From assembly GCA_007449985.2 (NCBI GenBank), contig VIIQ02000724.1, forward strand, positions 310,001-374,000: DNA of 64,000 nt, given 5' to 3'. Positions 62,201 through 64,000 of the stretch are shown piece by piece. This DNA comes from Desmodesmus armatus. Lineage: Eukaryota > Chlorophyta > Chlorophyceae > Sphaeropleales > Scenedesmaceae. The notes beneath the pieces are model-generated. The model had not been told where the DNA came from, ran no database searches, and worked only from the letters and a program-made list of their open reading frames with translations. Within the stretch, counting starts at the first letter, position 1. Each line of letters starts with the position of its first letter. A program made the position numbers and the translations under genes.

Positions 62201-64000
62201 CGACCCCTTCACAGTGCGGCGCATGCAGCCTGGGTGGGAGTGTGTCTGCAGCAGCACTTGCAGCGTCAGAAGGGTTCGTAAATCAGTCGCAGCAACAGCG
62301 GCAGCACCACACGTCAAGGCGGTCACGGCAGCAGCAGGGTGGGGGGCTGGGTGCCACTGCACACTAGTCTATGAGCCGCCCCCCACCTTGCCGTGACTGA
62401 CAATTGCCTGCCCATCCAGCAACTGTTGTATTGGGCTGTGAGGGGGTCTAACGACACCTTCACAGTGCGGCGCATGCAGCCTGGGTGGGAGTGTGTCTGG
62501 AGCAGCACTTGCAGCGTCAGAAGGGTTCGTAAAGCGGGCGCAGCAACAGCGGCAGCACCACACGTCAAGGCGGTCACGGCAGCAGCAGGGTGGGGGGCTG
62601 GGTGCCACTGCACACTAGTCTATGAGCCGCCCCCCACCTTGCCGTGACTGACAATTGCCTGCCCATCCAGCAACTGTTGTACTGGGCTGTGAGGGGGTCT
62701 AACGACACCTTCACAGTGCGGCGCATGCAGCCTGGGTGGGAGTGTGTCTGGAGCAGCACTTGCAGCGTCAGAAGGGTTCGTAAAGCGGGCGCAGCAACAG
62801 CGGCAGCACCACACGTCAAGGCGGTCACGGCAGCAGCAGGGTGGGGGGCTGGGTGCCACTGCACACTAGTCTATGAGCCGCCCCCCACCTTACCGTGACT
62901 GACAATTGCCTGCCCATCCAGCAACTGTTGTACTGGGCTGTGAGGGGGTCTAACGACACCTTCACAGTGCGGCGCATGCAGCCTGGGTGGGAGTGTGTCT
63001 GGAGCAGCACTTGCAGCGTCAGAAGGGTTCTTAAATCAGGCGCAGCAACAGCGGCAGCACCACACGTCAAGGCGGTCACGGCAGCAGCAGGGTGGGGGGC
63101 TGGGTGCCACTGCACACTAGTCTATGAGCCGCCCCCCACCTTGCCGTGACTGACAATTGCCTGCCCATCCAGCAACTGTTGTACTGGGCTGTGAGGGGGT
63201 CTAACGACACCTTCACAGTGCGGCGCATGCAGCCTGGGTGGGAGTGTGTCTGGAGCAGCACTTGCAGCGTCAGAAGGGTTCGTAAAGCGGGCGCAGCAAC
63301 AGCGGCAGCACCACACGTCAAGGCGGTCACGGCAGCAGCAGGGTGGGGGGCTGGGTGCCACTGCACACTAGTCTATGAGCCGCCCCCCACCTTACCGTGA
63401 CTGACAATTGCCTGCCCATCCAGCAACTGTTGTACTGGGCTGTGAGGGGGTCTAACGACACCTTCACAGTGCGGCGCATGCAGCCTGGGTGGGAGTGTGT
63501 CTGGAGCAGCACTTGCAGCGTCAGAAGGGTTCGTAAAGCGGGCGCAGCAACAGCGGCAGCACCACACGTCAAGGCGGTCACGGCAGCAGCAGGGTGGGGG
63601 GCTGGGTGCCACTGCACACTAGTCTATGAGCCGCCCCCCACCTTGCCGTGACTGACAATTGCCTGCCCATCCAGCAACTGTTGTACTGGGCTGTGAGGGG
63701 GTCTAACGACACCTTCACAGTGCGGCGCATGCAGCCTGGGTGGGAGTGTGTCTGGAGCAGCACTTGCAGCGTCAGAAGGGTTCTTAAATCAGGCGCAGCA
63801 ACAGCGGCAGCACCACACGTCAAGGCGGTCACGGCAGCAGCAGGGTGGGGGGCTGGGTGCCACTGCACACTAGTCTATGAGCCGCCCCCCACCTTGCCGT
63901 GACTGACAATTGCCTGCCCATCCAGCAACTGTTGTACTGGGCTGTGAGGGGGTCTAACGACACCTTCACAGTGCGGCGCATGCAGCCTGGGTGGGAGTGT
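59290..64000. repeat. 251-bp tandem satellite array, continues past the window
   Basis: At least 18 head-to-tail monomers of 251 bp, nearly identical. Each contains ggtggggggctgggtgcc and, about 30 bp later, gccgccccccacc, which can pair as a hairpin, then gtgactgacaattgcctgcc. Monomer types are told apart by small changes: cttaaatcagg, cgtaaatcagt or cgtaaagcggg; gacacc or gacccc; ttgccgtg or ttaccgtg. Each monomer is open on both strands for 80-96 codons, but these readings lack ATG starts on the plus strand and simply follow the repeat. Confidence 0.98.

Noticed and set aside
59381..63902. Repeated 84-codon plus-strand and 96-codon minus-strand frames in the 251-bp array
   Set aside because: They follow the repeat period, the plus-strand frames start at GTG, and identical spacing on both strands shows they are by-products of the satellite rather than a gene family.
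59290..64000. CRISPR array
   Set aside because: Repeats are contiguous 251-bp units without unique spacers, and the genome is eukaryotic.

Overview
The window looks like nuclear DNA from a chlorophyte green alga. Genes are intron-dense, with short GT-AG introns and at least one GC-AG intron. The sequence is full of CAG/CTG runs, one intron carries TTTAGGG-type telomere-like repeats, and the gene set is plant-like: uncoupling protein, topoisomerase VI subunit A, an ELF3-like protein and a plant-type CLC. A chlorophycean alga is my best guess for the lineage, but only from overall impression. All gene models were assembled by eye from splice sites, reading phase and family motifs.

Layout, left to right. 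1-1.65 kb: 3' part of a Gln-rich minus-strand gene with an ELF3-type FELHRL motif. 2.6-5.5 kb: minus-strand histidine-phosphatase gene. 6.3-10.4 kb: plus-strand F-box/LRR gene split by a very young Ty1/copia-type element (6664-9748) with 258-bp LTRs and a 5-bp target duplication. 10.4-11.1 kb: long (TTG)n arrays. 12.7-17 kb: plus-strand berberine-bridge-type FAD oxidase. Then a run of minus-strand housekeeping genes: SLC25 carrier of the ATP-Mg/Pi type (19.0-21.9 kb), CLC chloride channel/transporter (22.9-30 kb), mitochondrial uncoupling protein (30.8-34.9 kb), ribosomal protein eL43 (35.6-37.3 kb), 14-3-3 protein (39.9-42.1 kb) and DNA topoisomerase VI subunit A (42.6-49.1 kb).

The right-hand 15 kb is repeat-rich. 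The 5' half of the TOP6A gene and its upstream flank (about 46.7-53.3 kb) are duplicated in tandem at about 55.5 kb to the window end. The second copy is a decayed TOP6A pseudogene. Both copies end in the same satellite family: a few diverged monomers at 52.1-53.3 kb, and at least 18 nearly identical 251-bp monomers from 59.3 kb to the window edge. An inverted array of GC-rich hairpin repeats (50.8-51.3 kb), a 78-bp minisatellite and a tRNA-like element lie between them.

There is no operon logic here; the genes are unrelated eukaryotic units. The most interesting items are the copia-type element, whose primer-binding site is a complete 39-nt initiator-tRNA half next to an inverted internal copy; the duplication with differential satellite expansion; and several single-base breaks in otherwise good exons that look like homopolymer consensus errors.
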